Origin: Triops longicaudatus
Taxonomy: Eukaryota; Arthropoda; Branchiopoda; Notostraca; Triopsidae
DNA length: 64,000 nucleotides
NCBI GenBank assembly: GCA_022885665.1
Contig: JAGQDJ010000020.1
Span: 62,001 to 126,000 of the forward strand
Direction: 5' to 3'
Below the pieces are notes generated by a model. That model did no database searches and was not told the DNA's origin. It saw nothing but the letters and a program-made list of their open reading frames with translations. Position numbers and translations under genes: made by a program. How positions within the stretch are numbered: the stretch's first letter is position 1; every line of letters begins with the position of its first letter. Of the stretch, positions 24,262-37,364 are shown in pieces.

Positions 24262-24781
24262 ATGGCATACCAACTATACCGGAATACGACCTTGGGTAAC
24301 ACGTTGCAAGAAAGCTTAGACGAGTTGATCCAAGTAAATTTAAACAACTAAATTTTTAAAAAAGGAAGAAAAATAATTAACTAAAACTTGGTCTTCATAG
24401 TATGGACAAATCACCCCCCAGTTGGCCCTCAAAGTTTTATTAATGTTCGACAGATCCATGAATAATGCCTTGGCCACAAGAGTGAAAAACCGTGTCACTT
24501 TCAAAGTAATTTAATTAAATTAAAATAACAAATAAATAATTCATTATTGGTAATTCATTCATTCATTGCTGATAGGCTGGAAAATTAAACACCTACAGAT
24601 TTTGTGACAACGTGTGGACATTCATGTTAAACGATGTCGAATTCCGCGAAGTACAAGAACTCACTAAAGTCGACAAGGTTAAAATTGTTGCTTGTGACGG
24701 AAAGAGTAAGTTCATTACCACTAGCTTTGCCACTTTTATTGATTTATTTCATCTATAGGCCCACAAGTAAAAGATGACTGA
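24262..24781 (+). CDS. GTF2A2: Transcription initiation factor IIA gamma subunit
   Basis: Four exons: 24262-24333, 24401-24505, 24576-24705 and 24759-24781, joining to 109 residues, identical in length to human TFIIA gamma. The N-terminus MAYQLYRNTTLGNTLQESLD, the block TYRFCDNVWTFMLNDVEFRE and VDKVKIVACDGK near the end are almost identical to the animal family. With TFIIA alpha/beta it stabilises TBP on TATA and other core promoters in the nucleus. The C-terminal tail after DGK is short (SPQVKDD), as is usual in this variable part. The last exon is only 23 nt. The gene looks intact. Confidence 0.98.
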
Positions 24782-25779
24782 ATGTAACCAGAAAAGATGC
24801 TATCTTTTTTATCTACAATAATTTCCCCTTCGCCAGCGCTGGAATCTTCTTAAAAATACACGATACTTTGCACAACTTGAAAGAAGTTGAATTTATCGTA
24901 CTTTTCGTTGTCGAGTGTCTTTGTTTTGTCGCATTCGATGCGTAGGAAACAGTCCACTTTTAGGCTAACGTTAATAACCTCAGAAATCACGGTACTATCT
25001 AATTCGTTAACGCAGCTTAGGTTGAAAAGAACTCCGAACCGATGTCTGAAAAAATTGAAAATTAAGTGCAACCCTCGCTTACAAGAAAAACATAAAGTTG
25101 AATTGTTCAGTTCGTCTTGTCTTATTTTTTCCGGTTACAAAGAATTCAGGTAATTTTCATAACGGAGAAGTTTATCGCAGTTTACGGGATCTTTTTTTTT
25201 GTTTTCTCACTTACTATTCCCCCATTCATACACATTCGCTTGTCAACCGAAAATATAAAGGGGACAAAACAATGGTCCAGATGCCCTAATAATGGACAAG
25301 ACCTACACATCTCCAACTTCCTATCAATTTTTTTTACACGTGACATGATCACTTTTCAATTTGAACTGGAAAGCAGGAACAAAAATCACTTTCCAAATGT
25401 TCAAAATAACTTCGAACCAAAAAATTCCCCCAACTAGGAAATAAATCACGGTTGAATTCTTTTTCTTTGCTCAAGCTAAAAAAACGTTGAACATCAAAAT
25501 CTCCCATTTTCAAAATTATGTAATAAAAAAAAGCCCCCCAGAGCCTTCCTTGAAATTAATAACTGGATCTGGGTAAACTTTTCTTTCACTTCAGTGTTTC
25601 TCTTTTATTTTTAAGCTTTCAACAAATGAAATAAAAAAACGCGAGCGGCCCATCTTCTCCATAGAAAACCGATTTCCTTTTATAAGCCGGGTTACATTTC
25701 ATGCTACATTGCCATTTCCTCAAGCTCCTCCTCTCAATCTCCAATACAGGAAGGTTGACAATTCCTATCCAAAACGCTA
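24782..25779. other. Convergent intergenic space, GTF2A2 and KANSL1
   Basis: The two genes end toward each other here. Only short AT-rich open frames are present, none with recognisable content. The KANSL1 3' untranslated region is expected just left of 25780. Confidence 0.4.
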
Positions 25780-28700
25780 TCATCTACGTGGATTCTGACG
25801 AACAGGGGGCGTGGCCGACACTCCATCCTCAGTACGCTTTGAATTATTCCATTCTGGATCGTCAGGATCGTCGTCCGCCGCAGACGCTGTCTCGAAAGAA
25901 TCCGTACTTGACGCTCTCGAACTGGCTCGGTTCTAAAAAAAGGGCGGAGATAACCAATTATTAACAATTTTCCATAAGAGTCGGTGAAAAATAAATTCAT
26001 ACACTATATATACTAACAGATAAGCTACAATAGACTAGAAAATTTAGCAATGGATAAGTGTAATTGCGACCAATAAAAAGAACATAAATATTACAGAAAA
26101 ATAAACACAAATGATTTAACATGTACAACATACTGTGAACTTGTACACAATTTCCGCTTGTTCGTTATAACCGGTGTACGTTATAACGAGATTTTACTGT
26201 GCAATAAAACTTGAGCAAATTGAGGAATTCTTGGATAAATCGGAATTTAAATGCGTTCGACGCTTACTTCGTCCATTTTTTCATCGTCAGACTCAGCCTT
26301 GGCAGGTTCTCGGTTCTTTTCTTCGTACGGAGCTCCTCCTCCCCCCGTGCCACGCCTCCTCCTTCCCGTTTCCGTCCTTCCTTGTTCTTCTTCTGGTTCC
26401 TCTTCATCCGGCATTTCTTTCACCATGTCTTCGAGCACTGCATCGGGCAAGGGAAACTGTCGGGGCTCGTAGGGCGGTACAATCTCATACGGCCACGCCC
26501 CTGGCTCCCCGGCTCCGCTGGAAGCGTCATCCCAGTTGCTCAAGTTAGTACTACTCGTGTTTCCGACTTTCGACCGCGACAACGAACTCATTCTTCGTCG
26601 GCTTGGGTGACTTTCGGCCGCTTCAGCGCTGGTGACGTTGGGTGACGGTGGCTCCAACTCGCCCACGTCCTCTTGCGGATCAGGCGTGTTGGCTCCCGAC
26701 GATTCGGCCCTCGAGTCGGTCCTAGTGGCCCGTGCCCGCGCTCTCGAGCCTTTGGGCTTCATGTACGACATAAATTTCTTGCGCTCTTCGACTTCCGAGC
26801 GATCGTGGCGCTGCATTATGGTCTCTTCGCTCAAATCCTCCACCAGAGGGCTATTGCCACCCGCTATGGGGGCTGATACGGGTGTAGGATGGCTGGGAGG
26901 TTCTTCTGACATCACAGGTAGCGGTAGGGTGGTGCTGGGCTCGTTATTGTTTTCCACCACGCGCCACTTGGGCGTCAAAATTTCTTTGTACTGTAACCGT
27001 TCGACCCGCGTCGAGGCCGCCATACTGTAAGGAATGACAATGTCGTCGATATCGTAGTCATAGCCCGATTTTCGGCGCAGCAAATCTTGGTAAACGGACG
27101 ACGACGTCGCACCACGATCGCGAGCCGACCCTGCCACGCTCCCGCCGGCGTTTTGGGACGTTTGCGAAGTACAGGGTGAATCTGGGTCAAACCAGTCGTC
27201 CCGATCCCAGTCCGAGGCTCGTGAAGCTCCTGAGCTGAGTCGGTGGAACCGCTTCCGCTTCTTGAACGACGGGTCATCCCACGGCGTATCGCAAGAAGCG
27301 CCGCGTTGGTACCCTTTGAATGTACAGAAGACACGTTAAAGTAATATCAATTTGTTATTTTTAACTATTTGTTTTAAATATTTCGATTGTTTCAATTGTT
27401 TATCCGAATGTATGAAATAGATTACGTTGATGCTTGAAGGGTCTTCGGCCCCGTTTTCTTTTCCGGGCGTCCGCGGAATCCGAGGCCGAGTTCGGATGAT
27501 GGTTGCTGGTCGACTGGTGAGAGGGCGTGGCGCCTTGTTGCTGCGAACTTAGCGCCGAGGAAGGTAAACCGGGCGTGTTGTGTCCTGAACTAGGAGGCGG
27601 TACCACAGCAGAAAGGGCAATACTCCTCCGCGCACGCGCAGCTTCTCGACGCCAGTCTTGGTTTTTCAATAACGAGCCGACATGGTCCGCAACACTCACT
27701 TCTAAAAAATAAGAATAAAAAATAAATCAGTAAATGAAGCAAAAAATAAAGAAATTAAAACCAAACCTCAAATAATAATAAGGAATATTAAAAATAAAAT
27801 ATGTAAAAAACACAAGGTATAAAAGACAGAAAAACCAATAAATTTAATTCGCCAAAATTTAAATAACATTTAAATAAAATTTGAGCAATCATTAGGTTTT
27901 CAGTGTCGTAAAACTGGACGCTATTGTACAAAAAAGGCACCGAAAGTCATTACCACGCATGGCCGAAAGAATAGGGTGGAATGCGGGGTCCACCCGGGCG
28001 ATTCTTTCTCGCACGGTCATGAAATCCGGTTCCATAGCCACGCGGAAGTGTTTGCGGCCGCTGCACAGAGCACAGGGCGTGACTTCACCCGGCAAACAGT
28101 TGCATTTGACGGCCGAGAGCCGTAAGGCCTTTCGCTGTAAAGGATTCGGACCGGCAGCTTGGCTCGCCACGGCCGGTACCGGCACGCCGGGACGCACTAA
28201 ACGTCGCTTCCGGAAGGTGGAGGTAGCTAAGGGGCGTGTCCTCGCTGAGCCAGGAAGATCGCTTTCTGCAGCCGCCGCAGTCGTGGGCGTGGTGGTGGCT
28301 AACACAGCTTCAGGACTCTCAAAGGCTAACGGTCCTTTAGCCGAACGCAGCTGACGCACAATTTCCGTGTGCTGCCGTATCCGGTACTCCAGATCTGACA
28401 CTTGCGCCTGTAGCCACACCCACCGTGCCGCTAACGCTGCTCGCTCCTTGGCCCAACGCCAACACGCACGTCGCCATCTGCAGAAGAGAAAATTAGTACG
28501 TTTTCTAACTGTTCTTTTTTCCTAAAATATATTATAATGCCGAACAAATATTAAAAATAAATTGAAAAGCTGATTAAAAAAATACAAGTACACATGAGTA
28601 ACCTTCAAATTTATTAATTTCAAATAAAAACCGAAAATAATCAGGAAAAATGAAAATTCTCAAAAAAGGGAAAAATAGGTAGTTTTCAAATTTACGAAAA

Positions 28701-31700
28701 TTCAAGATTTAAAAAGAAAGGATTGTACACCTGAATTAAAAATCAACGTACAAAAGAAAGTGTTAAAAAACTAAGTGTCTATCAAACGCTTAAAATTATG
28801 TTTTAAAACTCAGTAAAAAATCGAAAAAAATGCTGTAAAACTGGAAATACACGAAACATACTCTTTTTTTAGCTGTAAAGTAGGATTTTTATGAGTAATT
28901 TTTCTTTCTGCTCGTGGAAAACAGAATTTACCTTAAAAAGATTAAAAAATAGGCCAATTGTATTTTGGTCGCTTTTTCAATATTTCTACACAGCGACAAT
29001 TAATAAAAAACGAAATTAATATTTATTAAGGCTTTTCGACCTTGACCGTCACACTTTCTCTTGTAGCGCGATCTCTAAGCAGTAGAATCTCATTATAACG
29101 AACCTAATGAATGTACAATTATTTACGTACAAATATGTGCGTCGTCACCAACTTAAATCAGGTAGCCTTGGAAATCTTGCGTAGCTTAATAACGCATATA
29201 ATTTTTTAAACTAATTTTCCTAGACTTGTGCTTAACACCGCTCTATGTATCAGAGCCTGGAATGTTTAATTATAAAAATTCTTATTAAATCCCAAATATC
29301 GGAAATTCGCTCAACTTACATCGGACACGTGACACTAGGTACTGCTTCGGCTTCGAATCGCGTTTCCTGGCCGTTGCTATAGCAATCAAGGACGTAAGGT
29401 TGGCTTTCGTCGCCACTTTCGCCTCCGGATGACGACGCGGTCAAGTCTTCATCCAAGGCACGTTGTAAATGGTTCAACTGCGTCGCCCATTGGCCGGCTG
29501 CCGTGGCCACTTCTTCCTTGGACGTCCATCCCAACGCACTGGCCGTGGTGCCAGTACCGGCTGGCTGATGGGCGTGGCTGACCGGTGTCCTGCCGCTGGC
29601 AAAATACTTCTTCGGCCGCCAGAGGGCCGCTGCTGGCGCTTCCAGTCGCTTGACCAAGTTCACCAGCGACGCCGTGGAGATATGCCGCACATCTTCGCGT
29701 CGTGGGAACCGCCCCGTGGCCAGTAACTGCTCTTCCAGCTGCGCATGGGGCGGGACTTTCACCTGCAGGTTCGCTTGCGCCACCTGGACGCATTGTTGCA
29801 CTTCCTGGGTCACGTGCTGGGCCGTTTGACGCGCTTGGAGCTTTTGGAGACGGCGCAAGAGCCGCTGAGACCGTCTTACGAGCAATTCCTGCTTCTTGGA
29901 CACTTCAGCCAATCGTTCGGTGGCCACTTCTTCCCGTGACACCGACGTCGTCGGCTCGGCGACGTCACACAAATTCAAAAGGTTCTGTTCAGTGAGTCGG
30001 GCCGCAATGGCGGCTAGTTCGGCTTCCGATAGACCCAAATCTGCGTCGGTATCGGTAGGCGGAGCTTCTTTTAAAGACACTTCCGCTTCCAAAGCGTCGT
30101 CCAACAGATCCGAGACGTGGTTTTCACCCACTGTGTCATCCAAATGGGACAGAAGAAGGTCCACGTCATCCGGGGCCACGCCCCCTATCTTGTCGGTGAA
30201 ACTTAATGGGCCCATACTGCTGGAAGCACCATCCTCTTCGGAATTTCCATGCTGACAACCCAAAGTAGGACTAGAAACAGGTAAATAAGGTTATTAGCAT
30301 TGTTTGTGCCTTTAAATTTCCATTATTGCATTCACTTCACTCTTACAGAGAAGATCATTCCCATTAACAGCTTCGTTTCCAGGTCATATTCTCAATTTCA
30401 ATTAATTTATGGTTTAACATACGAAAAGGTACGTAAAATATGAGATTATAAGCTTGAATACACGAAAAACGTACATAAATTACAAATAAAATATACAAGG
30501 AACTTTTTAAGTTACGTAATGAAGTTTCTAAATGACATTGAAAATATTTAAAGTTATACAAGAAAACACGTAACGGATCTAGAACTGAAATATACATAAG
30601 TTTGAATAAATACGCATAAATTAAAAAGAAAATATGTAAATACGCATGTTTCTGTGATATACGAGACTTACTCGAGCACAATTTCAGGTCAATCTGAAAC
30701 TAATCAAGTCAAGACGTGGACATAGTAATTCACAGCGTATTTAGCGCATTAGCAAGGCTTCCTCGTCGAGACGAAGCCAAGAATGCGTACTGTACGCACA
30801 AGTGAAACCTATAGTGACTTATAGCTCATTCAAACGCAAATATTGCCACATAAATGCAGTAGAGAAAAAAGGTTTTCAAGTACAGTTCTAAATCTTATAC
30901 TAAATTGTAAATTCGACAGAATAAAAATAAAAGAAAACAGTAATATATAAAAAGTTAACAGTGAAATTAACAGCGCAGCTAACAATGAATTTCTATGGTA
31001 ATAAACTGGCAACGCCGGAGTTAGGGCACGGCAAGAATGAAAACTTGAAAACGTTCGAATCCCCGAGTTCCAAGGCAAAGCTTTTAACATGAGTTTTCAG
31101 TTTTCTGCCAAAAAGGAGGTAAAAATTTACTTTTTTTAAAATAATGCGCATTTTAAAGAAAATTTCCTATATTACGAACAATGGATGTAATTGATTTCTA
31201 ATTTATTGATTTCTGTTATATCCTTAGGTCCGTAATACGAGCAAACAGACTAAATCGAATATTTCCACGTTGCTCTTTTTCTTGAGTTGGGAAAGCTAGC
31301 AAAACTTGAATAATTATGGGAAATTATTCCTAAATGAGTCACAAGGTAAGTGTAGTTTGCGCCTTTCATCGTTTTTCTTGCAAATATATAGAAGACTTTT
31401 GACAGCGTTGCCCTCACGAAATGACAGTTATTTCTTTCCGTGCATTCCATTCTTCAAAATCTCGCGAAATTACCAGACGACTTAATAATACTGAAGACAA
31501 AAGAATGAAAACATTTTATGGACATCTCTTTTCTATGAATGAGACCTAGACAAAGTCAAGAAAAATTAAAGTCAATAAAAGTCAGACTGAAAAAGATTTT
31601 TGAAGTCAAAATTCAATTCCATTGATTTTCCCCAGCTCTGCTATGAATACGACTTTCTTCCAAACGGTCTAGCTGTGTGCGTCATTATATTACAGTAATT

Positions 31701-32325
31701 TAAAAGCAAAGCAAGGCTATTCCAAGCTAACAGCTTTAAACAGTGGATACTAATATGTACTAAAATTCATACCATCATTAGTAAAATAAATACACTTAAG
31801 CCAATATAACAAAATAAAAACAAACGGTAAACAGTAAGTTGAAATCGATGTAAACAAATCTAAAAGTAATAAACATTAAATTATCTCTTGAAATTGCCCA
31901 ACTATGAATAATTCCAGAAAATTCCCATTCATCTAATTATAACTATTTTGTTGCGAACTTTTAGTCATATCTTCTAAAACGACCCTCTGACTCTACAAAA
32001 CAACGTACGCAATAGAAACTCTCACCGAGAAGGTACACTAGACCAAAGAGAGCGTTAATATTAAGCTACAACGCTGGGTTAACGTATCAAGATACCTATG
32101 GTTTCCATTAGTAAGGGGCGGTTCCAGTTTGCGCTCCAGTCTGTTGTCTGCGGAGTGCTGAATGAGAGCAGAAGCGGGAATTTTCTTATGTACCACCACA
32201 CCTCCTATAGTGGACGCTGGCGACGAGTGGGGGTGCGAAGGAGGCGGAGTTTCGGTCGGTGACGACGCAGGTGATTCTGGTAAGGTGGAAAATCCTTGGC
32301 TTTGATTGGTTAACGCAGGGGCCAT
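25780..32325 (-). CDS. KANSL1: KAT8 regulatory NSL complex subunit 1
   Basis: Six coding exons on the minus strand: 32325-32096, 30270-29320, 28477-27954, 27701-27426, 27313-26268 and 25932-25780, giving 1,059 residues against 1,105 in human. Exon 1 starts MAPALT, matching the conserved N-terminal start of the family. Exon 2 ends in a Ser/Gly acidic patch (SSSGGESGDES), and exon 3 has the tryptophan-rich WVWLQAQVSDLEYRIRQHTE helix. The PEHE domain is in exon 5 (YDIDDIVIPYSMAASTR, then LQYKEILTPKWR), around residue 745. The short last exon is acidic (DDDPDDPEWN). KANSL1 is the scaffold of the nuclear NSL complex and uses the PEHE domain to bind the histone H4 acetyltransferase KAT8/MOF. Exons are clearly GC-richer than introns. 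Intron 1 carries a MITE at 31541. Confidence 0.95.
26179..26199 (-). repeat. Solo pogo-like terminus in KANSL1 intron 5
   Basis: The sequence ACGTTATAACGAGATTTTAC followed by TG is the same terminal type as at 49566-49732. No partner end was found near it. Confidence 0.5.
29080..29104 (+). repeat. Solo pogo-like terminus in KANSL1 intron 2
   Basis: CAGTAGAATCTCATTATAAC followed by GAACC matches the left end of the element at 49566 with a few changes. The opposite end was not found. Confidence 0.5.
31541..31640. mobile_element. Short hAT-type MITE in KANSL1 intron 1
   Basis: This 100-bp element is flanked by a perfect 8-bp direct repeat, ctatgaat, at 31533-31540 and 31641-31648. Its right end, CCCCAGCTCTG, is an imperfect inverse of the left end GAGACCTAGACAAAGTCAAG. 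The interior repeats AAAGTCA. It belongs with the larger copy at 6966-7429. No coding capacity. Confidence 0.78.
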
Positions 32326-34824
32326 AGCCAGGCCCAGCAAGGAGCAAAAACGTAAGGAGACAGGGGCACACATTGAAGTGTGGGCCCCCTCGTCCTTTAT
32401 TGACACGCCTCCACTCGTTCGGCAACCAAAACCAGATCACGCATGGCTTCCAAAAAGCTTTATACCTCAAAATTGGTCAACCACTAATTCCAAATAAGGG
32501 CTATTGCCACGTAATCCTCGTTTTTCCTTTTACTGACTTTCGTTCCAAGTAAGAAGTTTTCCTTCTGACGTATTTTCGTTCTTTGAAACGATTTTTGGAG
32601 CCAATCAACTGCCACGGTTTATCTGCAACAAAGAAAACGAAGGTTAGTTACGGTTATACCACTTCAATTAGTCACTTTTTATTACAAAAATTTATGAACT
32701 AATCTTTAGCGAGACAATCGCCGTCCTGAGTCATCAAGGCTCAAAGTCAACCACCTTGGAATTTTCACTGTTGGGAGTTGTTACGTCACGAGGCTTGGAA
32801 CGAAAAAGATTCGATTTTGTGCAGATTTAGCACGGTGGGTAGTGAGTTCGATACACAGTACACGTAAGCGTCAATGGCCAAGGCTGAAATAAATAGGCAA
32901 ACGTAGAAAATGTGGCAAGGCCGAACCACTCGGCTCGCGCAGGTTCCCTAATACACGTGACGAAAACGGGCTAGTTTGGTCCGGTTCCACTCCTCAGTAC
33001 AGGGAAAGTGGTGAGCATGGGAAACAAAGGCGTTGCAGGCCGGTTTAGCGCGGCTTGGCTGACAAGAGTTGTCATGGCGGGTAACGCCAAGAGCCGAACA
33101 CACCCTGGAATTTTCTCCACTTTACACCGATTTTAAGACAGACAACCTGGCGGTAAATACTAATTTAGTGATAACTTACACTGCAAAATGCGAAAACGGG
33201 GTTTGCACGCCGAAAACGTTGAGAAATCCTACAGAAATGAACGAAAATCACGGAGCGACACACAATGGCGCCTAACGCAACGCAATAAGAACCGAGCCTG
33301 ACCCTGGCCTGCCGACTTTGCGACCTAAGCTTAGCCCCGGGCCGGGCTCGCCTGCTTTTTCGCCTATCAGTGCGCAAGGCGGAATGGTGGACCCTGCCAG
33401 CGGCAGTGACGTCACAAGACTTTTAATGTCTCCATGCAAATGAATTAGTATGTGGTCTTGAACTTGTCGGAGATCAGAAAGACTCAACAATGAAGAAAAC
33501 GGCAAACAATAAAGATATTTTCTTTTCCTAGCGGAGCGAGAATCTTGTTTGCGGGTTTCGACAGATACGAGCTAAATTTGCATAAAATAAGGAAAAAAGA
33601 CCGGAAAGTGGGAAAACAAGGGTGCGACAAGCCAGTAGATAAACTGTCAAAATTTTCCTGATTTGTCTTAGCCTTTTAATACCCTTGGAAGCTTCACAAT
33701 GCAACTATTATTTAGGAATCAAGCGGGTTATTGCGCACCGCAAAACCGGTCTCAACGATTTGCCATTATTTTTTCTCTTCCGTTTTGTATTTTTTCTCAT
33801 TTCGCAGTTTAAGACTACTCAAGGAATATTCAACGAATGATATGTGGTGAAAATGAAAAGTACGCAATGTGGGAACGTTTGATGAAAAAGCGTTTGGAAT
33901 GCTAAGTAAGGGAATCCGCCAAGAACCGCTTTCGCGGATTAGCACGCGGAAATGCGGGAAAATGGAAGGAAGTAGCGGATTTGAGTCATTAGTTAGAGAA
34001 TGCTGAAGCAGCTTCCGTATCTGATGTAATGCAGGCGGAGCTTGACTGGTGACGGATGGTGATGTACTGTACACGTGGCATCACGCACACAGCTTAGCAC
34101 GCATCAATATGCGCGGTGGGTGGTTTGAAAGGAGGCGGGCTGGGGAGGCGGCTCTTTTGACCGCGAATTTACTTTTTTTTTTAGCAAACGGTTGGTTTAT
34201 GGCAATGAAAGCTTTACCTTTTCGGACGGTGATTTATAACCGTACAGTCTGTCAGACAGAAATGATTCATTCTTGTGGCGTCATCTTTTAACGCTTAAAT
34301 TCTACTTGTTGCGAACATTGTAGTTTCCATTTCATTTGTTGAAAATGAAATATGCTGTAAGAGTTAATAGGGAATTGAAGGCAAAAATATGTAATAGAAA
34401 GCTAAAGAAAGCGTTCCAGATAAACTTTTTTTTATGTGAGATTTACCTTTCATTGTTGTAACGTTGAACTTATGACGCTTGCTAATAGACATCGGTCGCC
34501 ATTTGGCATTATTCGCAATAATGACACTAATGTTATCCATTATTGTGCAAGGTAAGTACTCGAACACGAAAATGCGTCAAAAACACTGTAAGTGATCAGT
34601 TATGCAAAAACTAAGTCAACAAAAAACTAATTCTAATCAGCTGATTTAACAATGTAAACAAACTTTCGTGCATGAAATTTTTTAAGAAATGCAATCCTAC
34701 TTCGGTGTATTCGTTACAAAGGCTTCATTAGAATAACTTTATTTTCCTTTTTAAGTCCGTAATAATTGGTTATGCATAAAAATACGCAACATCGCACATT
34801 GCAGTGACGGCGCCACTTTCCAGA
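32326..34824. other. KANSL1 upstream region, no gene seen
   Basis: Lies between the divergent KANSL1 and CDK2 starts. KANSL1 leader and promoter sequence is expected nearest 32326. GC-richer patches occur around 32,900-33,500. Several open frames of 60-100 codons were checked and none showed family resemblance or a good splice context. Confidence 0.4.
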
Positions 34825-34843
34825 TTTCGCGCTGCGCGCCAAT
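34825..34843. promoter_or_regulatory. Paired E2F-like sites upstream of CDK2
   Basis: TTTCGCGC at 34825-34832 is an exact match to the E2F consensus TTTSSCGC. It is followed two bases later by GCGCGCCAAT, which read in reverse (TTGGCGCGC) is close to a second E2F site and also contains a CCAAT-like element. The pair lies 380-400 bp before the CDK2 ATG. E2F control of S-phase genes is established in animals; binding here is inference. Confidence 0.45.
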
Positions 34844-35221
34844 CTCGCAATTTCTGTTCTTTATATTCGGGCAAAAATTTCCATTCTTAGATTCTTCTCT
34901 TATTTGAACGGTCAAGAAGGTACAGTATTTATCAGAACCACTTTTAAGGCCTGAATATCCCGCTAAAGGCTAAGATTTCTTAACAATTTGAAACGGGTAA
35001 ACCTGCGCGAGCCAATGACGATCGAGCGCGCGAAGTACACAACGGAGTTGGGGATTGTCATGCCAACGCTTCCTGTCCTGCATTGTCGACATATACGTAG
35101 AAGAACGAGGGAATTGATTGTTGACCACGCTCTTGACCAACCTTGTAGCATTGGTAACAGCTTCATAGGAGTTCATTGTTGGCTCTGGGCGCTCTCTTTT
35201 AGATGTGCCGCGTTTGCCAAG

Positions 35222-37186
35222 ATGGAAAAGTTTGACAAGATCGAAAAGATCGGAGAAGGAACGTACGGCGTCGTTTACAAAGCCAAACTCAAAGGCACCA
35301 GCCGCATGGTTGCTCTGAAGAAAATTCGATTAGACGCGTAAGTATACTAATTTCCTAAAAAAAAATATGTCGTAATGCGTTGGCTTAGCTTTGTTAGCTT
35401 AAATTAATCCCTGAGTAATTCCCCACGCGGTTTGCTCTCTGGAGGTCAAGGAACACTTGCTGTGGTATGTTGGTGTGTGTTGATTGAAAAGTCGTATCAC
35501 AGTGAGTGTTACCTAGACTTCTGGACAACGTATTCCTGCATTTTCTGCGGTGTTTGGAAGGCTGCCTTTTAGTGATGTGGGTTAAGGAGAACGGTTTGGT
35601 GCGACTTGGTTGAAGAAACTGCTTGAATGGCTTATAAAGCTTGAGATTTTGGTTTAGAACGTGGAGTTAAACTGAATCTCGCGGGAGATACCAGCTTTAC
35701 ACGGCCTTAAGTCAAGCTTGCTTTTTTAAAAACGGTAGCACCACAGGATTCAGCTACCTGACGTCCTTGCACGCCACTAATTTAACTTTATTTTCGTTTT
35801 AAATTTATTTAAGGTTGTTGAGAGTTTAATAAAATCGTGACGAAAAAATCGTTTAGAAAAGTTCGTGTAACTGATTGTTTGGTTTGAATTTTCGGCAGAG
35901 ATTCGGAAGGCGTTCCCAGTACGGCCATTCGGGAGATTTCTCTTCTGAAAGAGCTGGATCATCCTAATATCGTGCGTTTACTGGACGTGGCCCATGCAGA
36001 AAACAAACTCTACCTCGTTTTCGAGTACATGAACCAAGATCTGAAGCGAGTCTTTGATACGTGCCTTGAATCCGATTCCTTACTCCCTCCTCCTAAAATC
36101 CGAGTAAAATTAACACTTTAAAAGTACCCGTTTACTTTCATTAGACATTTTTATGACACGTTTCTTTCTTTCAGATGAAAAATGTCACTTCTAAATTCTT
36201 CTTTTCTTTTTCATCTTCGTTTTTTCCTCTTTTTATCATCCGATTTGTGTTTTGTGCCCTTTGCACTCTTCATTATTGTTTATTTAATTTGTTAACTATT
36301 TTTATTTAAAAGATATTTATTTAGTTTCAGTTTGCATTTGATTTATTTTGAATTCTTCTCTGAACGCTTTTAATTTTGTTGTCATTAAATTTTTCACTAT
36401 TTTTAAAAATTTTGTTTATTATTTTAGAGCTATATGAGGCAGTTATTGGAAGGTTTAGCGTATTGTCACTTACACCGGATCATGCACCGGGATTTGAAGC
36501 CGCAGAATATTTTGGTAAACGAAGCTGGTATACTCAAGTTGGCCGATTTTGGATTGGCCAGAGCGTTTGGTATCCCGTTACGGTCGTATACACATGAAGT
36601 GGTCACGTTATGGTACAAAGCCCCTGAGATTTTGTTGGGAACCAAGTTTTATTCCACTGCAGTCGATGTTTGGAGCGCTGGTTGCATCTTCGCAGAAATG
36701 GTATATAAAAAAAATTAATAATAATAAAGAAAAAAACAGTAAAGAGAGACAGTGTGCATTATTTTCTTGTACAGTTGAAGAACAGAGCCTTTTTCCCCGG
36801 AGATTCAGAAATTGATCAGCTTTTCAGGATTTTCCGCACGTTGGGCACGCCAGATGAAAAGATCTGGCCGGGCGTGTCCCAGTTACCAGACTACAAGCCC
36901 ACTTTCCCACGTTGGAACACGACTGATCTGTCTGAAGTCATTCCTGGCATTACTCTGGAACAATTGGACTTCCTCTTGGTAACAACACAAATTTTTGACA
37001 GCATTCTAAAACTATTACCTTCTAAAATCTTTAAAAGCCTGGTAATCGTGAATTTCCGTGGCTAATCTTCCTTTTATTTGCGTTTTCCTGCAGCAACTGA
37101 TGACCTACGACCCTGCCAAACGTATCTCAGCCAAAATGGCGTTAGTGCACCCGTATATGATGAACCGGGGTCACGATAACGAGTAA
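35222..37186 (+). CDS. CDK2: Cyclin-dependent kinase 2
   Basis: Five exons: 35222-35337, 35899-36103, 36428-36700, 36775-36978 and 37094-37186, joining to 296 residues (human CDK2 has 298). Motifs visible are the glycine loop GEGTYG at 11-16 with Thr14 and Tyr15, Lys33, the cyclin-binding helix PSTAIRE at 45-51, HRDLKPQN with catalytic Asp129, DFG at 147-149 and the activating Thr162 in SYTHEVV. EGVPSTAIRE and the blocks FPGDSEIDQLFRIFRTLGTP and DYKPTFPRW favour CDK2 over CDK1. It pairs with cyclins E and A for S-phase entry. A two-residue insertion near residue 95 (CLESDSLLPPPK) shifts numbering by two relative to human. All key residues are present. Confidence 0.95.
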
Positions 37187-37280
37187 CAATGCTTTCCTCC
37201 CCCTGCAAAACTCACGTTTAAAGTGTCCTTGGAAAAGACTACTGTAATTAATATTTTCTTGTACCATGTGGTTGTAAAAA

Positions 37281-37286
37281 ATTAAA
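37281..37286 (+). terminator. Probable CDK2 polyadenylation signal
   Basis: ATTAAA, the most common variant of the animal signal, lies 95 bp after the CDK2 stop and before the convergent KANSL2 stop at 37365. Confidence 0.45.
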
Positions 37287-37364
37287 GTTACAAATTGCTG
37301 TGTTAAATACAACTATATCCTTTTTAATGCGTCCAAAACGAAAGAAAGCTATAAAATGGGGTTG

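Noticed and set aside
26211..27030. Several plus-strand open frames of 120-145 codons
   Set aside because: They are antisense to the GC-rich KANSL1 PEHE exon and show no family resemblance.
29445..30255. Overlapping frames opposite or alongside KANSL1 exon 2
   Set aside because: Explained by the high GC and low stop density of the real exon.
31040..31075. GTTCGAATCCCC, resembling a tRNA T-loop
   Set aside because: No paired T-stem, no A-box at the right distance and no acceptor-stem pairing.
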